Shown piece by piece: positions 11,580 to 23,830 of a DNA stretch of 64,000 nt (position 1 is its first letter; every line of letters begins with the position of its first letter). The DNA is taken from positions 11,894,136-11,958,135 of the forward strand of contig NC_044917.1 in the NCBI RefSeq assembly GCF_003576645.1, in the 5' to 3' direction. Both the position numbers and the translations under genes were made by a program. A model generated the notes under the pieces. It did not search any database and had not been told where the DNA came from. It was given only the letters and a program-made list of their open reading frames with translations. Source of the DNA: Ipomoea triloba (taxonomy: Eukaryota; Streptophyta; Magnoliopsida; Solanales; Convolvulaceae).

Positions 11580-12226
11580 AGTGAGTGACCACATGGACAA
11601 GCGGGAACATATATATATTTATATTTATATATATATATGAAAAAGAATCATTGGGTTATTTATAAAACAAAAGATATTTCTCTAGTTAATTATAGTATCA
11701 TCTTTTTGTATGCCATCACTTGTACGAAGAATATTTAAAACTTACTCCGTATAATAAAGTGATTTTATGCTACTAGTGTTTGATCATTCATCTCTCTCAT
11801 TACACCCAGATAATTATTTTAATAACATACGGAGTACTTTTTTTGAAAAACATTTTAATAACATACTTTTTTACAATGGTGGAAGTGAGTGGAACAAAAT
11901 TATATCCCATGAAAGTTTTTTCTCAGCATATATGATATATGTAGGCATGTAGCCCTTCACGAGTTCCGGATTGAGCTCTAAAAACACAGTATTTTTGCAC
12001 AAATTACCACCTGGAACATTCAATTCCATTGCTTCAAGCTTTCATGAGCTTCAATCTTGATATGCATAACTCCATATGTGCTTCAGAACTGGTTATTGGT
12101 GTAGCAGTATATACATACATATATATGCACACGCAAACTATAATCTCAGTACGACATAATTGTAGAGATAACGAGGATGCATATCTGTCGGGGGGAAAAC
12201 TCCTGCTTGTTGAAACGCAAATACCA

Positions 12227-13531
12227 TCAGGCTTTTGAACAACCTAGTTTAAACTTGCGAATCGTCATACTTCCATCAAGCGCAAGCGCCAGCAAATCAT
12301 GCTCTTCTACATACCAGAGCTCAGTGATTGTCGCCTAAAAAGCTCAAGGTTGAATTAAATGTATAAATAAATTGATAAAAAGGTATGAGGACTGTTTCTA
12401 ACTTTCTTGAAGAAAAGTTCCATGCTTGGTCATTGCCAAAGTTAACATCAGTTGTCTATTTCAGGCAAAATCAGTTTTAACCTTGAAAACATAATATAAA
12501 GGGGTGCATCAAAACCGTTGATACACAAAGGTTTATAGGAGGAATACCTTAAATCCACGAATTTGGCTGTTTAATCTAGTTACAAGCTCATGGAAAAATT
12601 CGAGCACAGAGAGATTTTTTGCTTCCTGCAGAATATAATGTCAAAAAAAAGTAAAAAATGACAATCTCAGAACAATTAAAATCCCCCATTCTGCATGGCA
12701 TCAAGTGGTTCAATCAAAACTTTAGAAACAATAATATTGCTTGGACTATAATGATGGTGATGAATCAGGGCAGTTCATATTAAGACTGTGCAAAGCAATT
12801 AGTAATACAAACTAGAAAACCCACATTTATGTTATTTTAATTAACAAATATACTCCACAGGGAAATCACAAAGTTAAAAATTTTAGTTGGAGTGCTAATT
12901 CAAAATTTAGGGACACAGTTGATCGGGAAAATTTGTTTTCGGGACACTTGATCAGTAAGTATTTTCCTTCATAATCTTAGAAATTGCAAATACCCATCTT
13001 CCAGGGTAGTGATATCTACAAGTGTCCTTCTAGCATGTTTGTATTATAACTAAGAGCAGATGAATTCAAATACAATGCTGCATTATTTCCCCAATTTTAT
13101 GATTTTACAGATACATTGTAACTGAGATAAAGCCACAAGTTGGTAGCTGGTAAATCATATTAGCAGCACCATGAGGTAAAAAACAAATGGAGAGAAAATT
13201 TCATGCTGCAGATAACTACCTCAGGCAAATTAGTAGGAGGACCCAAAAGCCTTGCAAATGATGTGTGAAGAATAGCAGCATCGTACTGTTGCAAAAACAA
13301 TGACAATTATATGCATGTTAAATTCTAGGAAGCACATAGTTTTCTTGATCATTCATTTAAAAAAGAAAAGGAAAAGGAGACAAATAAGGCATCAAACCAC
13401 ACGCAGAAATGCAACTAGGCCACTGAACTAAAAAGACGTGCAATTGAGCCTTTGAACAAGTAAAACTCATGCAATTATACCATTATTATGGCAGGTTCTT
13501 CAAGTTAATTTGTTTGTGGCATTTCTATCCT

Positions 13532-13562
<31 letters not shown>

Positions 13563-16500
13563 ATTATTATCCATGTCAACATTTTTATTTCTTCATTACC
13601 AACAAAATTAATGTTTAAAACAATATTCTTAACATATCATAAACTTTGAACAATAATTTTAATTTTCTTTTTCACAAATTAACATAAATATTAATAAGAA
13701 TATTGTTTTAAACATTAATCTTATTGATAATGAATAAATAAAAATGTTGATCTAAATAAAAATGGATGTTAAAATATTTTAAAAATGATAAAAATGCAGC
13801 ATAAGCGAATTAACTGGCAATTAACCTGAATAACCGGTCATAATGGTATAATTGCATGATTTTAACTTATTCAGTGGTTGAATTGCACTTTTTTATTTTT
13901 TCAGTTAAGGGAGCCTATTTGTATTTCTGTGTGTAGCTCAATGAATTATTTGACCCTTTTGCCAAATTAAATAAAAAAATAAAAAAATTGACCAGTTAAG
14001 CAGGTTATACCATTCCGCTGACATTTATCTGCTAACAACCAATATCTAAAGTAAGCCAATGGTTGCCAAGCACAGTTGGAGGTATGCTTGATAAATGGAT
14101 GGCATGATAAAATCTCGTTTTATAACATAAAAGTCTAAATTGTGAAAATATATTTTATCAAGTTGAAAGTAATAGCCCAGTCTTAATGGAAAAGAAAAAT
14201 TACTGAGGAGTGAAGACACAACATTTATAATCGCTATGCAGTATTTACTGGGACCGCTTATTAAGGTTCGTCAAATTACATTATTTGATGCTGCTCATGG
14301 ATAGTGTGTATAACGTTAGCTTCTATAGAGTAATAAGGAATTAAGTGCTTATGTAGCACTTACAAATTGCTTCTCTGGTGCATGGGGAAGAGCACTTCTC
14401 AGCTTCTCACGTATAGTTACAGGATCGGTACCAGAGACAACCTGTAACAAAATGCATTGAAAAATATTTTGTTATCTCATGAACCATTAAATCTTACTTC
14501 TCTACACAATTGCTATCACCAAACTGGAAAATCATGTATACCAATTTGTCCTGTACAACTCACTTAAGCCAGCACATAGCCTCAAATTGCATTACTGACT
14601 ATTGAAGAACACAAAAAGAAAAAGCAACTTAAGCAGCCTCAAATCGTGAAGTCAGAAAATGAAATGAGCCAAAAAAAAAAAAAAACGGCGGGGAGGTTAA
14701 TAAAGAATTAAGGTGACTTTACATAGACTGAGATAGGATTTATTGTTTAACTAGAGATATTCAATATGCTAGTCTTTTAGCTTGTCTCAGTGGAGGAGAC
14801 AAATTTAACTGTAGCTTCTATAGATTTTTGGATAATCTACCTCTGACATAACAGTCATCACAATCAGCATGTAATATGTCTAGCAATAAAAACCTGCCAT
14901 CTCCAACTACCAAATCAGAAATATCAAGAGACCCCAAGGTGGCACCCCACAGAAACGGTAGAAAAATCACTTTTACAATGGGTTGCTATTGAAGTTTCCA
15001 CTGAAAGTAAATGGACTAGATGATATGTTCAAAGACATAAAAAATGTTGAAAAATACCCACCAAAGATTGAGACATACAACAGAGAGACACATAGGCAGG
15101 CATGCATTCAGACAGAGAAATAGTCTTAACAAGCCTAGAGCAAGGATCAAATCCTCAAATGAATATTCCTTAAGAATTAGGCCCTTAAATGTGCATCACT
15201 GAGGCACCTTTTTATGAAGGTCCTCTAAATTATGAAACTGAAAGGGAAACAAAATAAAAGACTTGAGGGCAAGGACATTCGGCAGCAATGATATTTGCCT
15301 TTCAAGAATATAAAGTGCAACTTTTCATTAACTTCAAATAATTAGCTTTCATGGAAGAAAAGAATTTCATAAAAAGACCTGCCAGCAGCCAATAAGTACA
15401 CCAGTTGAGGTGAGAACCACCCTGTCTAGAACAACATCTAATGGACAGCTGGCCTTTGCAACTGCTTCAACAGAATCTGCTTCAGCTTCAATCTGAGAGA
15501 CCATGAGGGGCATAGTGCTATAAAAACAATGTATCAAAGAGATGAAAGGAAATAAAGGCATCAGATCCATAAGCATATCTACCTCTGCTTCTGAGGCAGG
15601 GACCGGTGCAACATGGTGTGAGGCATGAAACATGCTACAGTGGTATATACTGGAGTTCTGAAACCAAATTGCTAAGAAGAAAACAAATAAGCATCACAAC
15701 ATGTGAAAAAGAGATGCAGTATGTAAAAATTTATTTCTTCAACTAAGTATAAAAGCTAATTGCCTCAATATACATACATACAAACAGATATATACATATA
15801 CATGCATACATATAAATACACACACACACACACACACACACATATAGAGAGAGATGTTAGAAGGTTGTTAGGAATAAACTCTCAGCTACTCATTTTGAAA
15901 TTCAAATGAGTGGTTGAGCCGTTGAGTCCTGCTGTTAGAATGTATATATAGGCTTCTTGTATAGGTTGTAGTGCATCAGTTTATACACACTCAATACACT
16001 ATATACTCGTAGTCCACATGGTATCAGAGCGAGACTGAGGTGAGTGGGTAGTGGGCTTTAGTCGAAGTAAGGAGGAGACGCCATCCGAAGAAGCATAGCA
16101 GCCACCGGAGTCTCCACGTGCCGCGCAGTCTAGGGGCTTTGACGCCACGTGCCGGCGCGTGTGCATTGTTCTGGTCAAGGCTGGTACCGGCAGGCTCATC
16201 TCGGTAAGCCGAGTAGGTCTGAAGTAGTTGTGTAATAAGGTATTGTAGCGATTTCCTTTGTTTTACCGAAATACTATGGCAAAAGTTAGGACCATTACTG
16301 AGGTGTCAACCCCATCTAAATTGATTGATGTGTAGTTGGCACCAGATGGATCCAATTTTGGCAAATGGAAGTTTTTAGTTGAGATTAACTTGGGAGGTAT
16401 GGGTAAAGACGGACATTTAACTGAAACGTGTCCAGTAGAACCTACTGAAGCCCAAGAATGGAAGAAAGACAATAAAGTCCTATTATCACGTATACTAAAC

Positions 16501-19500
16501 TGCATTGATTGGAAAATAATTTTATCCATGCAACATTGTAGAACTATGGAGGTATGAGAATTAGTAAATAAATGGTTTAGCCAGGCAAACAATTTGAGAA
16601 AGTTGAATAAGTTGTTTCAGGATGTTCATCGCCCATCTCAAAAAGGGCGAGACATCAGGGACTATTATTATGACTTCAAAAGTGCGAGTGAGGCATTGTG
16701 TATTGCTATGCCGATTATGAATGATGTGGATAAAATGAAAAAGCAACGTGATCAGTTGCATGTCTTTAGTTGGATTTCTGGGTTCGATAAGGAGTATGAT
16801 GTTATGAAATCCCAGTTGCTCGGGAATAAGGAATTGAGTCAATAGACCAAGTTTTCGCTATGGTTCAAAATATATCAAGTAATCCTAATACTGATGGTAT
16901 GTCGGAGAAACATGTCTTTTTATCACAGGGAGATAATGGTGATGAGAGTGCGAGTGATCGAGGAAGCCAGTTCAGGGGACGTGGTGGCTTTAGCAGGGCG
17001 CGGAGGAGGTTGAGGAGGACAGAGGGTTTGTTACAATTGTGGAGAACCCGGTCATCTACGCAACCAATGCCCAAGGCCACTCCGACCACAAAGGTTCGCC
17101 AACTCTGTCTCTAAACTAGAAAGAAATATGGTCAATGAAGAGTTGGTACTTGTAACAGTTGGACATAAAAATATGGTCATTGGCTATCACCCAAGATTGG
17201 TACCTGTAACAGATGGACATAAAAATGCTTTTCTAAATGGTGACCTTGAGGAGGAAGTCTACATAGAAATCCCAACTGGCTCCGAAGAAGGTTTGGAAAA
17301 GAATCAAGTTTGCAAACTCAAGAAGTCCTTGTATGGACTTAAACAATTACACCAAGCTTGGTTTGGCAGATTCACAAAGGTGATTTTGAAGCTTGGCTAT
17401 ATACAGGGTCAAGCAGATCATACTTTGTTTGTTAAGAAATCTCATACAGGGAAAATTGTTGTAATGATAGTCAATGTCAATGATATTATTCTCTCTGGGA
17501 ATGATGTGGAAGAATTATAGAATTTGAAGAAGTGTTTGTCAAAAGAATTTGAAGTTAAAAGATATTGGAAATCTAGAATATTTCCTTTTGATGGAAGTGG
17601 CTAGATCAAGGAAAGGCATTATTGTTTCTCAAAGGAAATACATTTTTCTTTTTTTTGCAAAATCAAAGGAAATACATTTTAGATCTTCTTAAGGAAACTA
17701 GCATGCTTGGATGTAAGCTAGTTGATACTCCTATGGATAGTCAAAAGAAACTTGGCACTAAGAAAGAAAGCACAACGGTAGATAGGGAGGAGTATCAACG
17801 ACTTGTTGGATGCTTGATTTATCTTTCACACACTCTACCATACATTGGTTTTGCAACGAGTGTTGTGAGTCAATTCATGCACAACCCTACAAAGAGATAC
17901 ATGGAGGCAATCTAAAGAATTCTTAGATACTTGAAGATGACACCAGGGAAAAGCTTATTTTTCAGAAAGATAGAGAATCGTGACATTGAAATGTACACAG
18001 ATGCTGATTGGGCAATAGACATCACTGATAGACGGTCAACTTCTAGGTATTGTTATTTTGTTTGGGGTAATCTTGTTACATAGAGGAGTAAAAATCAATT
18101 AGTGGTAGCCAAAAACAATGTAGAAGTCGAGTAAAGAGCACTAGCACAAGGAATTTGTGAAGGGCATTGGATAAAAAGGGTTCTTAGTGAACTGGGACAA
18201 GTGAGTTCATCTCCTAATCTCCTATTCTAATGATGTTTGACAATTAGGCAGCTATTAGCATAGCAAAGAATCCTGGTCATCATGATAGGACTAAGCACAT
18301 TGACATTGATCGACATTTCATCACAGAGATGGTGACTAGTGAGACTATTAAATTGAACTACATTCCTACCAAGCAACAAATTGCAAACATCCTCACCAAA
18401 GCTCTACCAAGACAACAAGACCTAACTTTGAAGACATAATTTGCAAGTTGGGATTACATGATATATATTCTGTAGCTTGAGGAGAAGTGTTGAATAGTAG
18501 GGTGAAAGTTAGGGAATTTATTTTGGGAATAAATGAGAGATGGGTGGTGATTATCAATTTCTACTACGACTCTATTTCTTGATTTTTAGTTTCCCAATTT
18601 TGAGGAAAGAATTAAGCTAATTAGTTCTTTCCTTTATTAGAGTAGTTTGTATATATGTTGTTACCATTTGTTTTACACTTTTACTTAGAATTAAGGCTCC
18701 TTACCATAATTATTCACTACCTATAAAAGGAAATAAGTCAATTCAAATAACAAAGATATTTTAGAATCAATTAATCAATCTCCTAATTTCTTGCCCTGAT
18801 TTTCTGAATCGTAACAATTTGTATGTTGTCTCTCCATTGAGACATGAGTAATACAACAAAATTCTTCTCATCTTTCTAGCAAGTACACCCCTGGTTGTTA
18901 TGCTATCTATCTAACACACACAGACATATACATGAACAAAAAATTTAGTGGGGCAAAATAGTTTAGACATCAAGATAATTAAAAAAGATCGCTTACCTCT
19001 TTCAAAGTATGGTGAGAACATAGACCTAACAGCCACCCTAAAAGGTAATAGTATCAAACAAATATTAATACATATGCAAGGAAGAACCAAGTTCCAGCAG
19101 GGGATAACCTCCAACCAAATAGAACTGTTAAAGGGATGTTACTGAAAGAGTGAAAGGGAGAAAAACTTTTATGCTTAATATAAGTAGGGGGAAAATGGGC
19201 CATAGACAACCTTTTAAGAATCAGAAGCTACATTTAACAATTTGAACAATCAAAAGTTTAACAAATTAAATAAGGAAATCAGAAGACACCCCTCCTCCCT
19301 GCATTCATCCCGATAAAGGGGCTAAGTTAGTTATATGATTTATATCAAAGGAATCCTAGAAAGAAAATTCTTCTAAATAAATGAAATCAAATGTGATTTT
19401 TTCAAAATGTATTCAAGATATCATCTCTAAATCTCTAAATTTATTCATAAAACATTTTCTCAATCAAATTGAAAGTAGATATTTTCATGTCTTCAACCAT

Positions 19501-21350
19501 TCTCTTCTTAAGCTTGTCATATAATTAATAGCAACTTTCATAATGTATAGGGTTCATGGTTTAGTTGAATACATGTTCAGAAAGTTCCCAAAATGTTTCA
19601 TTGAATATAAATTGAAATTTTTTTATTTTAGAATAGAAAAGTTGGTTGCATATTAAACTAACTGTAAATCACTGTTTCTAGTAATGATGATCAAAGCTAG
19701 AATAATTTACAAAAAATTATTAAGATAGAAATTATAACTCTTTCAGCATATGGAGATATTTGGAATTTCAACAGGTTCAAAATTTGAAGAGTGTCTAAAC
19801 ATTTTACAGAAGAAGTTTTTATTTTTAAATAACAGACTTTTCCTCTTATTTACTTATCAACAATTAATATTTGGCCCAACATAGATAAGCTTCATATAAG
19901 CTAGGCCAAACACATGGTAAGTGGTAGGCTAATCTCCTTCTCAAGGATTTGTCCGGGTTCAAAACTTCAGATCAAGTCTCCCACATCTCCACTGATACAT
20001 GGGGCCCTTTTCATAACTTATGGCTTGATGAGAACACATATTTGATAAGCACATTAACATCTAAAACATTGTCAAGTGGTAGCATCTGGTAATTATTTAT
20101 GTTTCATTTAATAAAATTGCTGAGCCTCTGAAGGAGTACAGAGAAAGAAGAGTGTAGAAACACTTACGCTATAGGAACAGAATAATCTGTGCTCAGGTGC
20201 AAAACATTTGCTCGTACAGAGGGGTTTGCAGCCTACAGATTAAAAAGAAAAATCAAAATCACAGTCTTCATCTATTGGGAGCAATTAACTTATTAGGCAG
20301 TTAAATTTACCTTCAGCACAGGAGTGACAATCCCATCCTTGAGAGTGAACAGATCTGACAGGGCCAGTGATTGAGAAGTTTCTCCATGTTTAAGGAAACT
20401 GGCTCCATGTTCCTCCAAATCCCTCTCCATCTTATCATACAATCTCAATCTCTTCTCAGAATTCGAGATAGACCACTCTGTAACCATTTGATTGCTCATC
20501 ACTCAAGTTTCTAGTCCAGCATTCATTTCAAGATTCAAATTATCATTAAGCACAATTGAAAACCAGGATTCATAAGCGGAAATGCAATCAAAAACAAGAT
20601 TAGAACTGTTTTTCCTCTAATTTTATCCTTATAAGCATTCAGTTTGGCACTTTGCCCTACAGCAGAATATGGAAACAGACCAAACTCCAATCCATTGTCT
20701 CTCCAATATTCAAAATTTCCATATAAAGATTCACTGGTTCATTTAAATTTCTTTCCTTTATGGTCAAACTGTCAAACAATAAAATTTTCACCCAATTTTT
20801 TTTTTTTTGAAAATTTCCCAGAATTTTTGTTTGAAATCCTAAAATTTAATCCAAAATTGATCCTTTTAGCAATAAACTAATAATGCAAAATCATTCAAAG
20901 GTATAACTTGCCAACTAACCAAATTTAACAGCAAATAAAATTATATGATTTCAGAATCACGCTATTTAGTATCTAGCTATAACTTACCATCTCAGCATTA
21001 AACAATCACTAAAAGTTCTAACTTCTTTTCGAATCCTAGCATTGCAGTTATTAAATACACACACTGACACACACTTCACAGTGCATTATGAACTACAGTA
21101 GAAAAAAAAATTCAAATTGGGATAAATAAATTACTCATAGAACATAGAACAAGATGAGCGCAAGCACTATAGGCGGAGAATTAATACATTCCAAAATAAC
21201 AAACAAATATCGATAAAACTAAACATAATTGAATATACCTGAAGAATTACGAAGGGTCATATTGAAGAGAGTACAGAAGGTAAGAGCGCAGACGAACCAG
21301 ATAAAAATTGAATGTCTGGATCTCGAGCACCAATTCCTGACCCGAGCCAT
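12227..21350 (-). CDS. Membrane-anchored protein with paired H-x-S motifs (possible 2H-phosphoesterase fold)
   Basis: Ten coding exons on the minus strand: 21350-21239, 20477-20311, 20232-20168, 19037-18997, 15671-15583, 15492-15379, 14441-14364, 13285-13220, 12625-12548 and 12334-12227. All introns are GT-AG, every junction keeps frame, and the product is 305 residues. I do not recognise a named family. A hydrophobic segment at about residues 14-31 (SIFIWFVCALTFCTLFNM) after a basic start suggests a type II membrane anchor. A charged stretch at 38-66 follows. His139-Cys-Ser141 and His229-Thr-Ser231 are two H-x-S motifs 90 residues apart, each next to hydrophobic residues, as in 2H phosphoesterases. 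Between them lie a predicted strand (VVLDRVVLTS) and a helix (IREKLRSAL). The function is inferred from this pattern only. Intron 4 holds a broken copia element and intron 8 a foldback MITE. Confidence 0.85.
13386..13965. mobile_element. Foldback MITE in an intron of the membrane protein gene
   Basis: It lies in the intron between exons 7 and 8 of the gene at 12227-21350. Left-arm phrases ACTAGGCCACTGAACT, CATGCAATTATACCATTAT and GGCAGGTTCTTCAAGTTAAT pair with right-arm phrases GGTTGAATTGCAC, ATAATGGTATAATTGCATG and TTAACTGGCAATTAACC. The 'gccactgaac' wording links it to the element at 23831-24530. A (TA)n run sits at about 13531-13555. Confidence 0.7.
15822..15842. repeat. (CA)n microsatellite
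   Basis: A short CA run immediately left of the LTR-like sequence in intron 4 of the membrane protein gene. Confidence 0.9.
16276..17111 (+). pseudogene. Ty1-copia gag remnant
   Basis: Translation gives a gag-type start (DGSNFGKWKF), the central helical region (RDIRDYYYDFKSASEAL) and a CCHC zinc knuckle of spacing CX2CX4HX4C (CYNCGEPGHLRNQC, about 17029-17070). The frame is broken by in-frame stops after the first 19 codons, before a Trp-type position at about 16556, and at about 16843, with a frameshift before the zinc knuckle. It cannot make an intact capsid protein. Confidence 0.8.
17215..18440 (+). pseudogene. Ty1-copia reverse transcriptase and RNase H remnant
   Basis: Reverse transcriptase landmarks are visible (AFLNGDLEEEVYIEIPTG, KLKKSLYGLKQ), but the YVDD catalytic site is changed to NVND, which would abolish activity. 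RNase H pieces follow (YTDADWA, RRSTS) with many stops and frameshifts, and the pol C-terminus is recognisable from KHIDIDRHFI-like coding. Protease, integrase and the first part of reverse transcriptase are absent between the gag zinc knuckle and this point. The junction region (17128-17226) holds a short tandem duplication containing AATATGGTCA and GTAACAG.TGGACATAAAA. Confidence 0.8.
19895..19995 (+). repeat. tRNA-derived SINE fragment
   Basis: GGTAAGTGGTAGGCTAAT resembles an A box and GTCCGGGTTCAAAACTT a B box at the usual spacing. It lies in intron 3 of the membrane protein gene. It is short and decayed. Confidence 0.4.
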
Positions 21351-21628
21351 TGTAATTATTTGTTTCAAAATTCAATCAGTAGTGGAATTTTCAAAATTTT
21401 CATTTCTTATTTTGAGATGATTTTCTTCCTCAAATGTTTCCCCAACCACCTCCTTTTTACTTCGCAAATTCTGTGAATCTGTGATGCATCTCATGCGTAG
21501 AAGAGTCAAGAGTGCACTTACTATATGCAAAAAGAAAAAGAAAAAGTTAAAAAGAAATAATTTTAATGAAAAATGTTTTATTTCCTTTTAAAATTTTTGC
21601 CTCCTAAAATATTTTATGATATGATTTA

Positions 21629-21721
21629 TTAGGGGTGGGCAATTCGGTTCGGTTTATCCGAACCGAACTAGTAATACAAAACCGAACGGTTCAGGATTCT
21701 TGTAAACTGAACGGTTAGGTT

Positions 21722-21763
<42 letters not shown>

Positions 21764-22192
21764 CAACATAAAAATAATAATAAAGAAGTAAATCTAAATC
21801 CGTTGATACTTGCTCCGTCATTTAATTCCTATTCTCACTGTTATTTATCTTAAATTTTTATTTGATTTCTTTATAGAGTGTTCTCTACTTTGCGCTTTTG
21901 TTGTTTACTGCAATTGTTATTTACCTCACAATTAGTACTTAGTAGTATATTTGGACTTCGAATTGCTATTTTGTTATATAATGTTTAGATTTTAGATATG
22001 GATAATGTGATAGTATGTTCGGAAAATTAGGAAACGTTGAAATTTAGGGACTTAAACCGAACCGAATTAAATCCGAACCAAAACCGAACCGTTTCAAATC
22101 GAACCGAACTCTAATGTTAAACCGAATGGTTTAAATTTTTTAAAACCGAAAAAAAAATAAAAATCGAACCGAAGCCCGAAACGCCCACCCCT
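21629..22192. mobile_element. Non-autonomous hAT-type element with 8-bp target duplication
   Basis: The ends are AGGGGTGGGC on the left and GCCCACCCCT on the right, a perfect 10-bp inverted repeat. ATGATTTA flanks both sides (21621-21628 and 22193-22200), an 8-bp duplication typical of hAT transposition. Both subterminal regions carry many copies of CCGAAC/GTTCGG, as expected of transposase binding sites. The interior is non-coding and holds an (AAT)n run at 21722-21762. The element lies just upstream of the membrane protein gene start. Confidence 0.85.
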
Positions 22193-22321
22193 ATGATTTA
22201 TAATTATTACGTATCATGAATTAGTTGATCCCGCTAACTTATTATCAAAAGTATCAGAAGACTAAACATCCAATAAGAAAATGTTATTGTAGCGAAATAA
22301 TCATACGAAAAGATTATTTCT

Positions 22322-22640
22322 AGGGAAAAATACAAGCACAAGCAACAGAAAGGTTAAGAGTTTAGTACGAGTCGAAGGAAACACTCTTTCCTTAAAACCT
22401 TATTTGCTACACCCCTTAGGTGCGAGTAGCGTTGTAGTCTAGTTTTCTCATGATAAAACGTACTACGGTTCAATATTGAGCACTCAAACAAGTGAGCCCG
22501 ACGAACTAAGCTAGAACACGAGTAGAACACAGAAATTGGAGGAAGTTTGAGCAAAGTTTTGAGAGAGAGAAAGTTAGGATTTTCAGTGTGTAAAATCACC
22601 TACTCAACCAAATGTTATATAGGAGAGATTGAATTCAATA
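22322..22640 (-). mobile_element. Ty1-copia LTR fragment
   Basis: Read on the minus strand, 22560-22360 resembles the LTR at about 54500-54640: both have TTGAGTGCTCAA, CGTAGTACGTTTTATC, AAGGTTTTAAGGA and CGACTCGTACT in the same order. A TATA-like CCTATATAAC at about 22613-22622 sits upstream, as in an LTR promoter. Internal coding sequence is absent, so this is a solo or truncated LTR. Confidence 0.6.
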
Positions 22641-22791
22641 GCATTAAACATGGCATTTATACTGATATTTAAATCAATCTGCATAATCTTCATAACAGAC
22701 AACCATTACTCTAGAAATTAATTCTAAAATTTAAACAATTAGAATTAATTCATAAATAATAATTCCAAAACATCATAATTAATTAATACCC

Positions 22792-22912
22792 AGAATGGTA
22801 CTCCGAAGAGTGGTTCAGATGGTTTCAAACGTGAGTAGTTCGAAAGGTACCCAGAACGGTACTGTGAAGAGTGGTTCAAATGGTTTCAAATGTGAGTAGT
22901 TCGAAAGGTAAC
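22792..22912. repeat. Tandem duplication, 60-bp unit
   Basis: Two adjacent copies of a unit containing AAGAGTGGTTCA, ATGGTTTCAAA and GTGAGTAGTTCGAAAGGTA. A third partial copy with GGTACC follows. It probably belongs to the LTR or CACTA sequence around it. Confidence 0.7.
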
Positions 22913-23099
22913 TAATCCAAATGGTACCTGGAAGGTTACTACTTACGAGACAATGTGTCAACCATTCGGTCAAGATCCGAATGGTGCCTCCAACCGAGCA
23001 GTCCAGGTTAACACTTTAAATGGGAGTTACAACTCGGATAGTGGCTAAAAATTTTGCAAGGCAGGAAGTGTCTTTAGGCTCATTCTAGGGTTTGATTTG

Positions 23100-23321
23100 C
23101 AAGTCATATCTTACACTAGATAGGACATTAATGGATTTTCTTTCCATATAAAATTTCAATATGACAAGAGCACTGTGCAAAATAGTGGAGTGATTTTGGT
23201 GTCTAATTCAATGCATTTCAGTAGTTCAAAAGATAAAAAATCATGTGTTGGCAGAATTGTCATACTATGGAGTAATTGAAGAAATATGAGAGGTTGATTA
23301 TGTAAAGTTCAGGGTGCCAAT
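23100..23321 (+). pseudogene. CACTA (En/Spm) transposase fragment, left of hAT insertion
   Basis: Translation shows the conserved stretch of the DUF4216-type region of plant CACTA transposases: AQNSGVILVSNSMHFSSS-like coding, then YYGVIEEI, a stop codon in place of Trp, and EVDYVKFRVPM. The frame continues on the far side of the hAT insertion at 28719. A one-base insertion before YYGVIEEI and the stop show that the gene is dead. Confidence 0.75.
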
Positions 23322-23830
23322 TAGAGCTGTCAGACGGGTTGGGCCTGTTTACCCGTGTTTTTGGACGGGTTGGGTAAGAGAAACCCCAACTGGTCCTGTA
23401 TTCGACCTGGCCCGTTTAGCGCGTATTAGATACGGACTAAACGGGCTGAACCCGGGTAACCCGTTACCCGGCCCGTGTATATACATATATTTTTAAAAAT
23501 ATTTTTTAGTATAAATAGCAAAATCACTAAATCCTAATCCAGTAATCCCTAATTCCCTATCTACTGACTGCTGCGGCCTGCGAATCTTCGATTCCTGCGA
23601 ACTTGCAGGCGCTTTCCCCGATGGAGCAGAATTTGGACAGTGGATCCCAAATTGTCCTGCATGGGAAGCAGACCTAAAAGACGGTAAAGTTGTATCCTGG
23701 AGTCCATCTTTACTTTAAAGAAAGATGGACTCCTTGAGTCCATTTTTTCAGTTGCCAAAGAAAAAAAAAACACGGCATTGTTTTTTTTTTTTTTTTTTTT
23801 TTTGAAAGATAGGCTTGGCTTTTCCTTTTT

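Larger units (their letters stand above)
15855..18816 (+). mobile_element. Chimeric, inactive Ty1-copia element inside an intron
   Basis: It begins with a short LTR-like sequence (15855-16018, TGTTAGAAGG...CA) followed at once by a tRNA-Met-type primer site TGGTATCAGAGC (16019-16030). A gag remnant (16276-about 17111), a pol remnant (about 17215-18440), a purine tract (TTGAGGAGAAG) and a second LTR-like sequence (18488-about 18816, TGTTGAATAG...AACA) follow. The two LTR-like ends do not match each other and no target duplication is visible. The insert therefore joins parts of two elements or has been heavily rearranged. It lies in intron 4 of the gene at 12227-21350, in the opposite orientation to that gene. 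Confidence 0.8.

Noticed and set aside
17128..17520. An intact reverse transcriptase gene
   Set aside because: The catalytic motif is NVND instead of YVDD, and the domain lacks its first part and runs into stops.
15855..18816. Treating the two LTR-like ends in the membrane protein intron as one matched pair
   Set aside because: Lengths (164 and about 330 bp) and sequences differ and no target duplication is present.
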